From the NCBI GenBank assembly GCA_034509495.1, contig CM067507.1, forward strand, positions 10,650,997 through 10,714,996: DNA of 64,000 bases, given 5' to 3'. The position numbers and the translations under genes are program-made. Of the stretch, positions 25,569 to 38,630 are shown piece after piece. Source of the stretch: Acestrorhynchus altus (Eukaryota > Chordata > Actinopteri > Characiformes > Acestrorhynchidae). The notes below the pieces were generated by a model. That model did not search any database and was not told where the DNA came from. It was given only the letters and a program-made list of their open reading frames with translations. Position 1 is the first letter of the stretch; every line of letters starts with the position of its first letter.

Positions 25569-27637
25569 TTACCTTAGCATTTATTTTGTGTTGTATCAAA
25601 ATTGATATTGAGAATTATCTTGAGAATCTTAATGGTACTGGTATTGACTACTAAATTTCTGGTATCTTGACTCCCTTGATCAGATGCCAGTCAGATTGAG
25701 CTAAGCTTGGTATGGTTAACAGCTAAAGGTTGTAAGGTTATATATAAAACGTATGGAATGGTGGTGGTTGTCATGCGTGGACGGACGGAAGAGACAACGA
25801 GGGTTAATGTTAATGTTTCCTGTTCCAGAAAGTCCTATTGTAAGTACTTCTGTACAGGGAGTAGACAATTGTGTAAATTTGCACATATGAGTGTGCACAT
25901 AGAGTTTGTCCTTGTATATGAAGAATTATTTAACCAGACAAAGAATCATGTAAGCATTTCAATGTTTAATTGCAGATTAATTATATTTTCACAATATGAA
26001 ATTTGATTACTTTTCCTAAAGATTGGAAAAAGTAAAAAAATATTTAATATTTCATTTAAAGCTGTACACCTCAAGGGTATAGATTGTCTTAGGATCATTT
26101 TTATACCTGTCAAGAATAAAATAATTTATATTTAAATTAATTTATAATCCCAAATTTACACACATAGGATCACAAGTCAAGGATCACACACAAGTCCACC
26201 TGAGACTGCAGATGTGGCAGGCAAGAGGAGGAGATGCGAGTTCTGGTCCCCAAAAAAGACTGCAAAAACAGTACTACATGCTGCACATGTGAGAAATACA
26301 TATGCAAAGTTCATGCACACACAGTTGCAAACCGCCCTACATGTGCTAAATAGAGTTAATGGATTTATGTTATTAACATTTTTAATTGTATCTTTTATTT
26401 TAGTTCATCCTTTATTATTGTTGTTTTGTGGATAAAAATGGATTGATACATCACTATGTTACCAAAAATGCTGATGACTATAATTGTTTCCCTTCTGTAC
26501 AATGCATTAAAAATACTTTCTGCACATTTCTGCTACTTTCTGAAGCTATATAATTGCCATCTCTTACAAACATGTTAGTGTTTACACATATGCAGAACAT
26601 GATAATACATCTCTACTTTAATGTACAAAAAAGAATTTAACAGGTGTGCTGTAATAAAAATGAGTGGTGGCCATTGATTAAATGCTGTCTTTCTGCAGTG
26701 TGAAGAGAAAAAACTAAAAAAATTAAAGGCTTGTACTGAAGTTGTTTCTTCAAGTAAAGTAGATTGGGGGTTTTAAAACATACAACTATTTTATTTTAGG
26801 GGTTTAGTGAAGATGGGTATTTTTTTACTCTTAGGACACAGGGTGTATACAGAATATTAAGACAACATGAGGGTTATATATGTATGAGTTGTCACTGACT
26901 TAACTTACTGCATCAGTTATGTTGAACACAGAGAACACAGTTACTCTTATAGCCATCAGAGCAGATGCTAAGGAATATAAGAAAAGGAAAGAGGAGAATG
27001 TTGAGTAAAACAAGGACAGCACTATCTAAATGGCAGTATTTCATTAGAACAACACAGCTGACTCTTTTGTATTTTTTTTAAGTAATATCAATGAATGAAA
27101 TTGAAATGAAACCAAGAACATATCAATTTCCTTCTTTTTTTCAATGTATAGCCATTTTCTTCATACACCCCCTATTTATAGGCTTCACTCTCCTAGTTAC
27201 AGCCTAGGTTTCTAAACAGTTCTGTCTATTTTTTTAAAGAATATGTTTAACTGTTGTAAAGCAAAGTTCTTTGTGAAATTGAACCCTATTTAAATAAGAC
27301 ATATTTACCTGCAACAAATTCACTCAAGGGTAATACAATAGGAAACTAGTGCAGTTCTGCATTTGTCATTGTTGAAGAGAGTGAGAGTCTTCTTCTTCTT
27401 TCAGCTGCTCCCTTTAGGGGTCGCAATAGCGCATCATCTGCCTCCATCTTCCTGGGAAGAGAGTCAGAGTATGATTCATTAGTTTACCAAATTTGTAAGA
27501 CTTTCCTGTTGAGGTCATTTGGAGATGTTTGAATTGGTCCCTTTGCCAATAAAATACTAAACTGCACCTCAGTAATGGAGTTTCTATAGAAGACAATTGC
27601 AAACAAATTTGTACTACAGCATTAAAGGGAGTGAGAT
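25569..27637. other. No gene seen
   Basis: AT-rich. Bases about 25826-25900 carry a degenerate copy of the CCTATT...ACAGGGA motif of the dispersed element family. Otherwise unremarkable. Confidence 0.45.
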
Positions 27638-27645
27638 GTTTAGCC

Positions 27646-27835
27646 CAGTGTTTCCCAACCCTGTTCCTGGAGGCACACCTGCTCTGCATATTTTAGAGCT
27701 TACCGTACTCCCCACACTCCAGATTCAACTAATCAGCTTATTAACAAACCCCTCAGAGTTGCAAGGGGTGTGTTAAATGTAAAAGTAAAATGTGTTGGGC
27801 AGGTGTGCCTCCAGGAACAGTGTTGGGAAACACTG
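27646..27835. mobile_element. hAT-type MITE, 190 bp
   Basis: Terminal inverted repeats of about 36 bases: CAGTGTTTCCCAACCCTG at left, GTTGGGAAACACTG at right, with GGAGGCACACCTG / CAGGTGTGCCTCC inside. It is flanked by GTTTAGCC (27638-27645) and GTTTAGTC (27836-27843), an 8-bp target duplication with one mismatch. Related to the MITE at 9915-10063 but with a different centre. Confidence 0.85.
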
Positions 27836-27843
27836 GTTTAGTC

Positions 27844-29621
27844 TACTCCTGGTGTGATTGATTCTGTTCCCCAGGAGTGAAGGCTGAAACAACAGAAAGA
27901 ATCTGGCTGATCCAGGATTAAGTGTATCAGAGATGTAGTGGAGCTTCACAGGTTTGAGTCATCCAGGATGTTCTGTCCACTGCAGTGATGAGTGTGAAGA
28001 GGAACTAGATATATAGATTGTCATATATGTCATGAAGAAGTCCATAACTATGATGCACACTCTTAAAAAGAAAGGGTCCTGAGTGGTTCTTGGCTTACAT
28101 ATATGCCCTTCTAATGAATGCATTCAGCTCCTTCAAGTTGCAATCATTGCTGACACAGATATGCAATTGCACACACATAGCTTGTGTAGTCCCTGTAGAG
28201 ATGTGGCATGAGAATGGACCTCTCTGGAGCAGATAAACATGAATTTATTGGCACCATGCCTAATGCCAGGTGTGGGCTAAAACTAAAGGCCCAGCACTGA
28301 GCTGACAGGGCTGGAGTTGCAACTTAAATGAGCACATTGCGGCACACTGGTCCATCACTGGCTGTGAAGCAATGTTCCCTGGAATGATGGTGCTCCATAC
28401 AGTTCTTTTGGAATGAGTTAGGAAGTTACTACAGTTGTAGGTAAAATTGATGTAGAACTTTGTTTAATATGTCTTACTTGTTTATACTTTTATAAAAGGT
28501 CATCCAATTGAGAGGATCTCTGAGAACCTTTATAAGCAACATTTTGAAAGAGAAGCAGATATACAGTAATTAACAAAAATCACAACATGCCTTTAATGAC
28601 ATCAGTCACATGATGCACACATGTCATTGCTTTCAGTGTTTATATAGGCTCTCAGACTGGTCTGCAGCTTTGCAGTCCTGTGTGCAGATGGGTGTAATGC
28701 ACTGTGTGTTGTGACATTCCTCCCATAACCATCATTAAACATTTATGTGACTTGTGCCACAGTAGCCCTTCTGTCTGTTCAGGCCAGATTGAATAGTCTT
28801 CATTGCCCTTGCACATTGATGAATCTAGGGCTTTTGAATTCTGTGGTTTTCCCTCATCAGACAACTTTTGGTAGGTACTCATCACTGCTGCAGCAGGAAC
28901 ATCCATGAAGCCTTTACATTTTGGAAATGTTCCAACCGAGTCACCTGGCCAAACAGATTTAATCCTTATTTAAATCATTCAGATATTCATGCCTGACTAT
29001 CTTAACATGACAACTACAAGAACAGATTGTTTTGGTGTACATGTATTTTACATCCCAGACCTTGAGGTGTAACATTGTTACAAGATCAATATCACTCCGT
29101 ACATCTGTGTACTCAAAAGTTTGGGGATATTCTAATACTTTAGTTCTATTTTAATATCATTAAACACTCAAATTGAACATATTTGGCTTAAGGTGCCAAA
29201 AGATGTATTGTATTAAGATGGAAACACCTACCTTAATATGTGTTTGACAGACTGCATATGCTCAAAGAATGCTTGTGTTTTGATTCTTGTGAGCTCATGT
29301 ACCTGCCATGGTGAATGTCACTTTTCTGGAAAATGAGGGCTGAGCTTTATGGAGCATTGTTGGACATAATCGCTCTGAATTCCATTGGAGTGCACTTAAA
29401 GGTACCAGAACAGATCTGGGTGTAGGATAGACCACAGGGTGCTGGGCTATAGGGTTGTGTGACGGAAACATGGAGTGAGGCTTGTCATATGAGATAAAGG
29501 CCAGAACAGAACTGTAAGGAGTGTGGAGACTCTGGCCTCTTTTAATGAGTCCAGGTCTGAGTGTGAATACATCAGACATAACGAGATGTCCTTTGATATA
29601 ACAGCTCAACTAAGTCCATGA
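27844..29621. other. No gene seen
   Basis: Apart from the element fragment at 28075-28440, no exon or repeat family is recognised. Confidence 0.4.
28075..28440 (-). mobile_element. Dispersed DNA-element copy, reverse orientation, partial
   Basis: Contains GCACACACATAGCTTGTGTA and GTCCCTGTAGAGA, the reverse complement of internal motifs at 32595-32630. Further on it carries the GGAATGATGGTGCTCCAT motif in the opposite sense, so it is rearranged. Confidence 0.5.
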
Positions 29622-29642
29622 GAGGAGAGAGAGAGAGAGAGA

Positions 29643-29725
<83 letters not shown>
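29622..29725 (+). repeat. (GA)n then (GT)n microsatellite
   Basis: GA run to 29642, then a GT run of about 80 bases. Confidence 0.96.
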
Positions 29726-29726
<1 letters not shown>

Positions 29727-29836
29727 TGAGTGTGACACACTACTGGGCCTGTTGGCTCCTATGAGGGAGGTGTGCTGGCACTGATCACGATCATTATTTG
29801 AGCCCAGGACTCCAGAGTGTGCCCCCGCACTCCACA

Positions 29837-29841
29837 CAAAC

Positions 29842-29899
<58 letters not shown>
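29837..29899 (+). repeat. (CA)n microsatellite
   Basis: CA run of about 60 bases, 110 bases after the GT run. This forms a second potential GT/CA fold-back pair. Confidence 0.95.
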
Positions 29900-29902
<3 letters not shown>

Positions 29903-30350
29903 AAGCCCCTAATTGAGTTTCTGTGTCGTGCCAGCTGGAAGAGCTGATTCGCCCATGTGCCGTCATATAAATGGTAGACAAGTTCTGCTCAGAAGAGGAG
30001 CATTCTTTCTCTTTCTCTTGCTCTATGTCTGTGTTCTCAGATTTCAGCTTATTTACTTTTGCCCATATAATGCACATATGAGACATGACTTTGCTTTGAC
30101 CTAGTGCTGGATGTTATTACCTCAAATGAGTATCATTTTTAATTATCGATTATATTTAATGAATGGTTATATTAATGGACACAGAAAATTCCTTTGGTAC
30201 AAGCTGATTGGGTTGCTCAGTTGGGTCAGAGTTTTGCAGACTGGACATCACATACTTCAATACAAATTACAATGACAATACATAAACACATACACTGAAA
30301 AAGTATTAACAGAATTTTTATCAGAATAACAAACCCTGAATATCAGAATT

Positions 30351-30353
<3 letters not shown>

Positions 30354-30437
<84 letters not shown>
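30354..30437 (+). repeat. (TA)n microsatellite
   Basis: Pure TA run of about 84 bases. Confidence 0.97.
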
Positions 30438-30440
<3 letters not shown>

Positions 30441-30532
30441 TTTTTACTATATTCTATGTACTGTAGTGTTTGCTTTCTTAGACCTTATTTGTGAACAGGT
30501 TCTTGCTCTTTCAGTTATACTGAGGAGCTGTG

Positions 30533-30556
30533 TTTGTGTGTGTGTGTGTGTGTGTG

Positions 30557-30624
<68 letters not shown>

Positions 30625-30645
30625 TGTGTGTGTGTCTGTGTCTGT
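30533..30645 (+). repeat. (GT)n microsatellite with interruptions
   Basis: GT run of about 110 bases, interrupted by TTTT and CT variants. Confidence 0.95.
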
Positions 30646-32170
30646 ATCTGCATATGTATGTATTTGTGAGACAGAACATTAGAGTGTGCTTTAGCAGTGC
30701 ACTGGGCTGTTGAAGCGCAGCTGCCTCCGGTGCATTTTATTGAGTGGGGACACGTGTCCGCCAACAGCCTGAGGCCTTTCAATCAGATCTCAGCTATGGA
30801 CATGAAATGAAAATAAACAGAGGAAAAAAGAGAGAGAGAAAGAAGAGGGAAAGGGAGATAGAGTACAACCAATGCATCAGAATGGGTGAGCTATCATTCA
30901 GCTGTGCAGTTGCATTCATTTGCAATGTTTTCCCCTTTTCATTGTTTGTTTGTTGAGACCCCCTAGCCTCCCCTTTCTCCCCTGAAGTGTCATGTAAGCT
31001 CATTCATCATATTAAAGACAACAATGTAGGAAATATATTTCACGTTTGAGCTTTGATAGAATAGGAAGGATAGTATTGTTTCTGGATTTGTCTGTCAGAA
31101 ACAGTTTCTTTCATTTAGAAATCTTTCTAAATGTGTGGCTTGTGTGTGGTTTCTAATTCGTTGCCCAAATATGGACTGGACATATTGAAACTTGTTTTAC
31201 TGTAGCTGGGAAGAAACAGAGATTTTATTAAACTATTCTGTGATGTGACCATTTTCCAGAGGAGTCAAGGTATGAGCCTTGATTAGCAACTTAGATAGCA
31301 AATAACAAGACTAATAAGGAAGTATAGGATCCTGTCATCAGCTTTTACCAAACACACAGTGTACACATTTTTTGGGAGCAGCTGATTGCACACAAATATT
31401 GCAGTAAACCAACACCTATTTAACTCCACAGACTACATCATCAGAAAGTAAAAGTGCAAATGTTGTGTGGGTATAGCTGTTCATGCAGGCATTTAAAGGT
31501 TTGTGGATTTGAGGAAGGAGATGGATATAAACATTAGACCTGATATTTGTTATGTATGCTTCTTTTCTTATAACTATTTTGAAGTTAAAAAAGAAACTGT
31601 AAATGAAACATGCATAAATACGGCTCGGCTCTCAGTATGAAAAAGATATGATGCATGATACATATGGCCCAGTATATATTATCAGGAACAAATAACTGAC
31701 CTAAGCAGTCCTTGAAAAATAAATAGTAACACGTTCAGTATGCATGGTAATACTGCATGGTATTACATGCTAACTACACATCATAAAACATGCTCAGTAC
31801 AAATTGGACAGGGGTTTTGTGTATGGCTTTGATTGTGTTGATACAGAAACTTATATGAGGCTGATCATTTGGTAAACAGTTACGGACAATCACAAGGTCA
31901 TTGGCCAAGTGTGCATCACTAGCTTATTTATTGAACTCCCAAAAAGCAGAATGAGCTTATCTTCATCAAAATGGTCTCATAGGAGAACTCACAGAAAGTC
32001 CACATTTTTGTTCTGTCAAACTACATTTGTGTTTTTGATTAGAGCTTCCTTCAAGGCAACTGGTTTGTAGAAACTGAAACTGAAACTGAAAGTTTCTACA
32101 TTTTTGTTTCTGAATTTGTGTTGAAAGATAACCTGAAAAATATTTGAAAAATACATTGACTCAGGACTGC
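30646..32170. other. No gene seen
   Basis: No supported exon. A purine-rich patch lies at 30821-30862. Confidence 0.45.
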
Positions 32171-32705
32171 TACACTGTGTGGACAACAGTATTGGGACAC
32201 TTTCTCATTTATTTGAAATCAAGAGTATTCAGAAAGAGTTTATACTGCTTTTGTTAAAATAACAACAAAAAAAAACAGCAGTAATCTAGCAAGGCATTTT
32301 ATTAGATTTTGTAGAGTTGCTGGAATGATTTGTTTGCTTTCAGTAATTAGAGCTTCAGTGAGGTCAAGGTGTTGGACAATCACTAGCCCCACCCCATTCG
32401 CAATTCCCCAGCTCATCCCAGTATATAGGATGGAGCAACATCTTTCCAGTGAACATAGTTCCACTGCTCCACAGCTCAGTGCTGTTGGACTTTATACCAT
32501 TCTAGTCCTCTAAACCATGCCTGACATTAGGCATGGTGCCATTAGGTTCTTGATTATCTGCTTCAGAGAGTCCTATTGTATTGGCATTACCTCTCTACAG
32601 GGACTAGACAAGCTGTGTGTGTGCATTTGCACATCTGTGTAAGTGGTGAGCTCAACTTAAAGTATCTGAATGCATTTATTAAAACATTTGGACGTATAGG
32701 GCATA
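32171..32705 (+). mobile_element. Dispersed non-autonomous DNA element, fullest copy
   Basis: The left end TACACTGTGTGGACAACAG and the right end TTTGGACGTATAGGGCATA are imperfect inverted repeats that begin and end in TA, as in Tc1/mariner-type elements. Internal motifs (CCTATTGTATTGGCATTACC, CTCTACAGGGACTAGACAAG, GTGCATTTGCAC) recur at 3145, 25826 and 28130. No coding capacity. Confidence 0.6.
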
Positions 32706-32920
32706 TTTGCTGTGTCTCCCTAAATGTTTGGCTTCTCAGATTAGCTCAGGACAGCAGCAGTGATGCCTGGAAAGCTGGCACAAAATCCTGCGAAGTGTGA
32801 GTGTTGTTATTCTATTTGTATGTAGTTCTACGTAATACAGCCTGTAGAGAATCAGTGGGAATAGGAGGTTAAGTGGGCCAGTCTATAGCAGCATTAATTA
32901 GGACTGTCTCTGGCCACTCT

Positions 32921-32992
<72 letters not shown>

Positions 32993-33048
32993 TGTGTGTG
33001 TGAGAGAGAGAGAGATAGAGAGAGAGAGAGTGACAGAGAGAGAGAGAA
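32921..33048 (+). repeat. (GT)n(GA)n compound microsatellite
   Basis: GT run of about 80 bases followed directly by an imperfect GA run. The same GT-then-GA order occurs at 33786 and 48966. Confidence 0.96.
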
Positions 33049-33258
33049 ACAGATGGAAGGCAGTGATTCCTGATCTCTGCATCCAGGCCATTCAGCCTCC
33101 GATTACCTTCTACAGGGCACACACAGACATACTAACACACCCTCAAAACAATGAGGCCCTGTGTGTCTCGAACACTGCCCTATGTCACTGCCCACTAATT
33201 AGCATGCACACTAACACACCTTACACTAACAACGATGCCTCTGCAGAAAGGCTTGTTC

Positions 33259-33259
<1 letters not shown>

Positions 33260-33291
<32 letters not shown>

Positions 33292-33420
33292 TTTTTCCCA
33301 GTGGGCTTGCTGATTTTCCTGTGCTTTTTCATTACCCAGCAAGTAACATTAGTCATAATTTCACTCTTTCTCACCTTGAGATGAACTACACCCCCCCCCC
33401 CCTCTCTCTCTCTCTCTCTT
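33260..33420 (+). repeat. (GT)n, then poly-C and (CT)n
   Basis: GT run at 33260-33291. After about 100 bases there is a run of C at about 33390-33402 followed by CT repeats to 33420. Confidence 0.9.
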
Positions 33421-33704
33421 TCTCTGTGTGTGTTTATGAAAAGGGGCGGAATAAAAGGACAAAAGCTCTGATTTGAAAACTTAATTATAGCTTTGGAAAT
33501 GCATGTCATCAGAACAACTGTGAGATATACATCGTTGGGTAGTTAATTGGGCATAAAAAGGCCTCTCTTTTTAGACCGCAACTTGAAAACAGCTCCTGCA
33601 AGGCTAGCAAGGGCGAGGGCAATTAAAGGAGTTCACCCAAGTGTCACAAAGACTTAACCCTGACAGGCCCAGACCAGATTCAAGGGAGCCCTACCATGGA
33701 GCCT

Positions 33705-33718
33705 GTCACCATGGCAAC
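33705..33718 (+). promoter_or_regulatory. Canonical RFX X-box motif
   Basis: GTCACCATGGCAAC is the reverse complement of GTTGCCATGGTGAC, a full X-box palindrome (two half-sites with a 2-base spacer) bound by RFX factors. It lies in a repeat-free stretch (33540-33740) between two microsatellites, about 6 kb before the first recognised cadherin exon. Binding and target are not shown by the sequence. Confidence 0.4.
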
Positions 33719-33782
33719 TTGGCCTACACCGTCACTCACATAGACACCTGTGAGTCTCTTCTGCTTGTGTTTGTACACATCT

Positions 33783-33882
<100 letters not shown>

Positions 33883-35048
33883 GCTCAGGTGGGCATGTGA
33901 GACATGTGGAGGAATAGGGTGTTAATGATTAATATAATCAGCAAGGGGTTGGAAATTACACTTGGCCACATAAACACATTTGTGCCAGACAGGAAACCAG
34001 TCTACATAGGTTCTGTTTTGCTAACCTTTCCAGAAAATCCAGGGAATTCTCCTGTAGAATCTCCTGAGATGATGCCATAGCATCAGAACTTGTGTAATAT
34101 GAAAAAGGACAGGAATAAAAAGAATTGAATGTGAATTTATGATGATCTTGATCAATGTTTTTTATGAAACATTGTATTTTATGTCCATGTCATTCAATCC
34201 TATATGTAAATATGGTCTGTCTATAGACAAGAACCCGTTGTTGTGAGGTACATTATGGGGGTTATAATAATTAACCACCAGTAAAATGATTTGCCACCAA
34301 TTTTGCATGTAAACTCTTAATTTAAAAAACATACTTTGATAATATATTGATATTATCTTGTATCCCTCCATTGTGCTTAACCGGAACCTTATGCTGCAGA
34401 ATGCTTTAAATGCAGCATAACATTCTCCAAACTGCTGTGTCTAAAGAGGGTGTATAGTAGGATGCTGTGGAGGTGTGCAAATACAAACAACTGATGATAC
34501 ACTGTTGAGTTGTGTGTTTTTTCCTTTAGACACAAATGCCTTCAGCCAGCAGCACTGTATGTGGAGAGTTGAGAGCGATCTCTACACACTTTCGCTGGAT
34601 GTTAATGTGGCTGTCTAACTTGCAGCACTCTCTTTGAATGCAGTCTAAATGTGTTTAGTCTATATTGGCTTCTTTCACACAGTCCAAAGTACTGTATATC
34701 AAATCAGGACGCAAATATAACACAAACTCTTGGCAAATGCGATTTCCATCTCTTTTTCTCTCCACTCCTCTCACTCTTTCTCCTGCATAACAATCCGTGA
34801 CATCTCCCGTATTGATATTCAAATTAGGATGGAGCTTTGGACAGCCTAAGAATGAATTCAGCAGCTATTTATACATAGAGCATATTATATCCAGTGCTTT
34901 GCTTCATTGCTGTTCGAGCTTAGTGGGGAATTACTGAGGCATAAACAAACACATGTAGGCCTCGTGCCTTCCCCTCTGCTTTTGTTCTTTTTATCTCGTC
35001 TCACAAACAATGGTGGTGAAAAGATTACGTGATTGTTATGTTGTGTCT
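33883..35048. other. No gene seen
   Basis: No repeat family recognised. Bases 34800-34960 look unique and contain CTATTTATA and ATTCAAAT motifs, a possible conserved non-coding block. Confidence 0.35.
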
Positions 35049-35049
35049 T

Positions 35050-35102
<53 letters not shown>

Positions 35103-35340
35103 GAAGAGATTGTGTGTGTGAGAGAGGGAGAAGACGAGAGAAAGGGGAGAGAAAGAAAAGAAAGACAAAAGAGAAAAGTCATAGAGAAAGAGAGGAAGGA
35201 AAAGAATGGGAGAGAGAAGAAATAGGACAGAGAATGAGAGGGATTGAGTGAAATGAAAGTGATAAGAACAGGGAGATAGAATATAAAGAAAGAGGAGAAA
35301 GGGAAGAGAAAGTTATAACTGTCAGAATGACAGAGAGAAC
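35049..35340 (+). repeat. (GA)n and purine-rich tract
   Basis: GA repeats to 35100, then about 240 bases almost entirely A and G on the + strand. Confidence 0.9.
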
Positions 35341-35631
35341 ATTGTGAGAGGAATCTAATGAATACTGAATAATACTGCACAATGAATTCTGTCATTATAT
35401 GTATTATATTTAATTATTTAAATGATTGTTGCTGTTATTTCTATTTTTCATAATTATTATTGTTATTATTACTAGTTGACAATTATTATTTCACAAAATG
35501 TTCAACTTTACTGTTTGTGTGCTTTGGTAATATTGTTACTGTGCTGCAATTGAATCATAAGACAAAAACAGAAAGAAAACAGACAGAGTATGCAATGAGA
35601 TAAAGGAAATTAAAAGTGACGAATGAGACTG

Positions 35632-35633
<2 letters not shown>

Positions 35634-35686
<53 letters not shown>
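35634..35686 (+). repeat. (GA)n microsatellite
   Basis: Pure GA run of about 52 bases within a wider purine-rich stretch. Confidence 0.95.
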
Positions 35687-35899
35687 AGGGAGATTTGACA
35701 TTAGAGAAAAAGGAAGAGAAAGAGAGAAGGAAATACAGTGGGGGGAGAGATTTAGAAAAAGAAAAAAGTACAATTGCAATTAACTAAATGAAGATCTGAC
35801 AAAAAAGAGAATAGCCTCATTCCAGAAATTCCCAGAAGGTCTTGTTATTTTCATCATCACTGAAAGACCAGCAATCTCCTCTACCTCCTCCTGCTTTAA

Positions 35900-35901
35900 G
35901 A

Positions 35902-35934
<33 letters not shown>
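35900..35934 (+). repeat. (CT)n microsatellite
   Basis: CT run of about 34 bases. Confidence 0.93.
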
Positions 35935-35937
<3 letters not shown>

Positions 35938-38555
35938 GGCTCTCAGAGGGGTGTTTATGTTCCATTAGGATCCTCTGGTAGTGTGACAGCTGCTTAAGGG
36001 AGTGTGGAGATGGTCAGGCTTTTTAGGCTTTGAGTTCAGCTTCTCTCAGCCTTCTCTCAGCCAGAGGTGTGTTGATTCAGCCTGTGGCTCATTAGCTGTT
36101 CAGGTGCAAGTCCCTCTTTCACCACCACCCCCACCAGACTCTGATCCAAAGCTAGGCTGTCTAGGCTGGTGGTCCACACCAGAGATATTGTCAAAAGGGG
36201 AGATGGAGATTGTAATATGAATGGAATAGTTTGTTTGGACATGGGGTTTTATGGAAAACATGGTATAGAAGATTAATGTTATGTGGATGATTATTTCAAA
36301 ATTCATAAAATTCATTTAAAGTTTATCACTCCACAACCTCTTATTTTAAAGAAATGTTTATTCAGTAGTGCTGACACTTGTGTGTTTGTTTTGTAGTCAA
36401 AGGTCACAAATTATTTATACTAGTTTCATCATATTTCATCATTGACTAAAAACAAGGTTCTTGGAAGATTAACTTGGTTTTCAGTGTGAGTGTCTTTAGT
36501 TGTAATAGAGATGAGCCCTTTCTTGTTTGACTGGAAATTAACTGCCATTGGCCATTGCCAAGATTGCCAGATTAATCTTTAATCGCTGTGAGGTGTGGGG
36601 GATTGCGTATCCATGTGGAGTAAAAAGTTGGGCTGATGTAAGAATGTTGCAGACCCCCCACACACTGATGGAAGAAGATTAAGGTGCCTGACTCTCTTAT
36701 GAGTTTCGATCCAATTTCAAGGGGATCAAGACAGTCACAATCTTCATATATAGACTCCAGTTATTTATTTGGTATTAACCTTAAGATGAACTCACTGTTG
36801 CCCAGTGCTTACTGAGGTGGATGTAGTAAAGAGGAAATACACCAATTTTTCAAAATGCCTGCATACATTCATTGTTGGGATGTAAACATAGTCATTCAGA
36901 ATTTGGTGTGAAATAGGTTTTTTGGAGGTCATGGGTGTCAGACATGCCTGATTAATGCTTAATCCAGCCCACTATGTAAATTTACAATCCGTGTTCGCAT
37001 TTGTGACTATTGGGTTTAATTTGGCTCCTTATTAAAAGAAATCCACTGTCCCTAAACCGTGCTTATACTGACAATTTCCTTACTGGCAATTTCCTTATTG
37101 TCAACACTGCTCCACTTGTTGCGTACAAGCATGTTTATTGGCTCTTTTTACTGAGAGGCCAATCAGAATCTTCATTAGGGGAGGGGAGAGACTCCCAAAC
37201 AGAGAATGTGATTTCAGTAAGAGAACTACCACCATTAATCCATTAAATGATACATTTTACTAAAATAACTAATATAAATACACTTTTTTGCAGTTCATGT
37301 TCCTGTGTGTGGAATTATCTAAATGTCAGTAAAGGAATTTTTTACTGTTACCTCATTATGATGCTCTTCACAGAGCACTGTGTGAACTGTTTTCACAAAC
37401 AGGTTTCTGTGCTGTGTGTAGAGCTGAGTGTTAGATTTAGTGGACTGGTTGTCAGTCACTGAAAGTTGTCAGGTAGTGTTCCATTAGCAGAACACGTTTA
37501 TTTATCCATTAGGAGAAAACTGATTTTCAAAGAAGTGTGCTCAGTGTTGAGTTTTCCAACTCACTTGACATTGGATGGCGAGTAATATATCCCAAAACAC
37601 CACAAATGAGTTTGACATCCTTGTTGTAGCTACACTTACTGAGTTATTTGTTTACAGGGGTGATGATGGGAAGCAGGTATTGGGTTTAGGATTTTATTAT
37701 CCTAAAATTGATAGCATTTTACAGTGTGATTGACCTAGTATATTCTAATAATATCATGAATCATTTTCTGGTCTGTATCTTGTTAATAAATAGTAACTAA
37801 TGTATACCTACAAGACACAACTGTAAATAATAACAATGCAATAATAAAACGTTAAACAAAAAATGTTGCTTTTATGGGTTTTTACATATACAACACCACA
37901 GTTATTTGTTATGTATTTTCAGCATCTTTATTTACTTCAGATAATGTCCAGATGTGACTTCACAGGACAGAAAATGGGATGGATGGCATGCTAATGAATA
38001 ATGATAAAATAGCAAGGATTGAAAGTGCCTGATAGCATTCTAGAGTAACTAGACAGACTGTTGCTGTCTACTTTACCCTCATCAATTTTTCCCATTTCCT
38101 TTATTTACCCTTTTCCTCCTGTTTAGTCAAAATATCACACTTTCTATTGCACAGTATGTAGAATTGCATGTGATCACCTCTGAAAAATGTAAAATCAGCT
38201 ATTCTTTTCAAGCTGATACTAAAGGCACATCATTGGGCAGGTCATGACACTACTTGCTACCCTGTTACGCTAGTGAACAGACACCTATGATTGCTTGCGT
38301 TGTGCTGAGCCATCCATCCCATTTTGCAGTTAAACTTTTTGGGACTCCTGGCTGCAGATGTCTGAGGAATCAGTGAATGCTGAAGCTGTAATCTCAAAAT
38401 AATGGGCTGTGTCACTCAGGAGTCCCAGCTAACTGTTAAATGCTGTCTGTTAACATGACCTCTTTATGCTAACATCAAATCTTGGTGCCTCCAAGGCGAT
38501 GAAAAATCAGAGATTTGAAACCAGGAAAACAAGAGCTTTACTGGGACTTGTCAGG

Positions 38556-38557
<2 letters not shown>
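35935..38557. other. No gene seen
   Basis: No supported exon and no recognised repeat family. AT-rich from 36240 on. Confidence 0.45.
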
Positions 38558-38628
<71 letters not shown>

Positions 38629-38630
38629 CT
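38558..38630 (+). repeat. (CT)n microsatellite
   Basis: CT run of about 70 bases with single interruptions. Confidence 0.95.
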
